Shown here piece by piece: positions 13,616 to 14,656 of a stretch of 14,656 nt of DNA. The stretch lies in NCBI GenBank assembly GCA_031275035.1, contig JAISPH010000146.1, positions 1 through 14,656 on the forward strand. The letters run 5' to 3'. The position numbers and the translations under genes are program-made. Each line of letters begins with the position of its first letter. The stretch's first letter is position 1. This stretch comes from Treponema sp. (lineage in GTDB: Bacteria > Spirochaetota > Spirochaetia > Treponematales > Breznakiellaceae). Under the pieces are notes generated by a model. It did no database searches, was not told the DNA's origin, and was given only the letters and a program-made list of their open reading frames with translations.

Positions 13616-14035
13616 CTATTCCCTGGCGGTCTCCAGGGCATTTTCCACCGCCTCGGTAAATTGATTATAGGCGATGGTCGCCCCGCTGACCGTATCTATA
13701 TCTTTCAGCCGCTGCTTTTCCGTTAAATCCCTGGCGTACTGGTCCATGGCCCGGACCGCAAGCTGGGCCTTGTCGTAATAGTCCTGGCTGGAAATTTCCC
13801 CGTTTACCTTGCCGTAGTCTTTGCCTTTGACGGTTCCGTCCTTCTGCCGGGTGATAAACCGGCAGTCCGTGATCCGCGCCCCCGCAATGGTGATCGTTAC
13901 TTCCCCCCAGGCGCCGGTATCGTCGGCGCCGCTCTTTCCCGAGTAGACGCCGTCCCTGTAACTCCGTTCCCCGCAGCCCGCAAGCAGCGCCGTCAATAAA
14001 ACGCCGCAGAACAAAAACCAAAAGCCCCTGCTCAT
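13616..14035 (-). CDS. FMN-binding domain lipoprotein
   Basis: Predicted extracytoplasmic flavoprotein anchored by lipid. The signal peptide ends in the lipobox LLAGC (C21). The 139-residue protein then holds one FMN_bind domain: YRDGVYSGKSG (26-36), WGEVTITIAGARITDCRF (43-60) and DTVSGATIAYNQFTEAVENAL (114-134). The SGAT motif (117-120) is the site where ApbE-type transferases link FMN to the threonine, here T120. Such domains move electrons outside the membrane; beside an ABC ATPase, a FeoB-type peptide and ferritin, a ferric-reductase-like role in iron uptake is a reasonable inference, not proven. A good Shine-Dalgarno (GGAAGGA) precedes the ATG. The ABC ATPase stop is 18 nt upstream, so they are one operon. 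Confidence 0.87.
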   Translation of the reverse strand: MSRGFWFLFCGVLLTALLAGCGERSYRDGVYSGKSGADDTGAWGEVTITIAGARITDCRFITRQKDGTVKGKDYGKVNGEISSQDYYDKAQLAVRAMDQYARDLTEKQRLKDIDTVSGATIAYNQFTEAVENALETARE

Positions 14036-14053
14036 ATTCCTTCCGCCTCCGCC

Positions 14054-14656
14054 CTATCCGGTAATCTTCGCTATCCTGCCGTGTTCCAGCACCACCGTCC
14101 GTTCCGCATCCTCCGCCACCTCCGGGTCATGGGTTACCACGATAATGGTGCTGCCCTCGGCATGGAGCTTCTTGAATATGTCGATGACGATCTGTTCGTT
14201 GGCCTCGTCCAGGTTTCCCGTGGGTTCGTCCGCCAGAATCAGCATGGGATAGTTGATAAGGGCCCGGGCTATGCAGACCCGCTGCTGCTCCCCGCCGGAA
14301 AGCTGGCTGGGAAGGTGCTTGGCCCGGGAGGCAAGGCCCACCCGTTCCAGGGCCTCCATGGCTTCCTTTTCGTCGGGCATACTGTGGTAGTACTGGGCCA
14401 CCATGACATTTTCCAGGGCGGTCAGGTAGTTTACCAGGTGGAACTGCTGGAAGATAAGGCCGATCTTGTCACGCCTGATGGTGGTAAGGTTCCGCCCGCT
14501 CTCCCGGGAAATATTAACGCCGTCCAGGATCACCTCTCCCGCGGAGGGCTTATCCATACAGCCGATAATGTTCATCATGGTGGTCTTCCCGGACCCGGAG
14601 GGCCCCATAATGGCAAGCCATTCCCCCTGCTTCACCGTCAAATTAATATCCCGCAA
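14054..14656 (-). CDS. ABC transporter ATP-binding protein, MacB/LolD type (5' end cut by window)
   Basis: The ATPase subunit of an ABC transporter of the MacB/LolD/FtsE class, which partners with FtsX/MacB-like permeases. The visible 200 residues contain Walker A GPSGSGKT, a Q-loop (IFQQF), the signature LSGGEQQR, Walker [13 protein letters not shown] and the H-loop VTHD. The protein reads up to the window edge ([13 protein letters not shown] is probably preceded by about 20 more residues), so the TTG at the edge is unlikely to be the true start. Short soluble ATPases of this class export lipoproteins or peptides, but also occur with FMN-binding lipoproteins and P19/FTR1-type iron uptake genes. 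The flavin lipoprotein 18 nt downstream points to the latter. Permease genes would be expected just outside the window. Confidence 0.93.
   Translation of the reverse strand: MRDINLTVKQGEWLAIMGPSGSGKTTMMNIIGCMDKPSAGEVILDGVNISRESGRNLTTIRRDKIGLIFQQFHLVNYLTALENVMVAQYYHSMPDEKEAMEALERVGLASRAKHLPSQLSGGEQQRVCIARALINYPMLILADEPTGNLDEANEQIVIDIFKKLHAEGSTIIVVTHDPEVAEDAERTVVLEHGRIAKITG

Noticed and set aside
1..14656. CRISPR array, tRNA, rRNA, insertion sequence or prophage
   Set aside because: I saw no regularly spaced identical repeats with unique spacers, no tRNA-like cloverleaf and no transposase, integrase or phage protein.

Overview
The window looks like a GC-rich chromosome segment from a spirochete of the Treponema lineage. 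I base this on protein content, not on any search: a RecJ with a long insertion, a spirochete-style M23 peptidase, a Thermus-type PyrE, a lipoprotein with BspA-like 22-residue leucine-rich repeats, and permissive lipoprotein signals. I do not assign a species. No phage, transposase, tRNA, rRNA or CRISPR array is visible. Most genes are housekeeping genes. The unusual content lies in short repeats, inside and between genes, and in extra domains within ordinary proteins.

Layout. Positions 1-193 hold no confident gene, but contain a long inverted repeat with two inner hairpins, then a promoter whose start point would fall on the argA ATG. From 194 to 6933 there is a tight plus-strand run: argA (N-acetylglutamate synthase), recO, deoA (thymidine/pyrimidine phosphorylase), recJ and an exported M23 peptidase. 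Gaps range from a 1-nt overlap to 23 nt. rpsU (6986-7189, TTG start) follows. A heavily folded spacer with a strong terminator separates it from a second plus-strand run: pyrE, a DUF5698/DUF2179 membrane protein and an RluA-type pseudouridine synthase. A spacer (9368-9625) with a hairpin terminator and a pair of 40-bp palindromic repeats marks the turn to minus-strand genes.

From 9626 to the right edge everything is on the minus strand. In transcription order from the right these are: an ABC ATPase (5' end cut by the window), an FMN-binding lipoprotein, a short Cys-rich membrane protein of FeoB-associated type (48 aa), a terminator, ferritin, an Rsm22-type rRNA methyltransferase-like protein, and finally a small exported beta-barrel-like protein with the leucine-rich-repeat lipoprotein. 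The block ABC ATPase, flavin lipoprotein, Cys-rich membrane peptide and ferritin reads as an iron uptake and storage neighbourhood.

Points of most interest: (1) RecJ carries, between its DHH motif and its motif IV aspartate, about 140 residues that read like a DnaQ-type 3'-5' exonuclease whose catalytic acids are replaced by N, Q and Q. (2) The Rsm22-like gene has four separate blocks of one pentapeptide-coding repeat, all in the same frame, and RecO has a different 24-bp repeat beside its zinc site. (3) The intergenic regions contain structured or repeated elements that the gene annotation does not explain.
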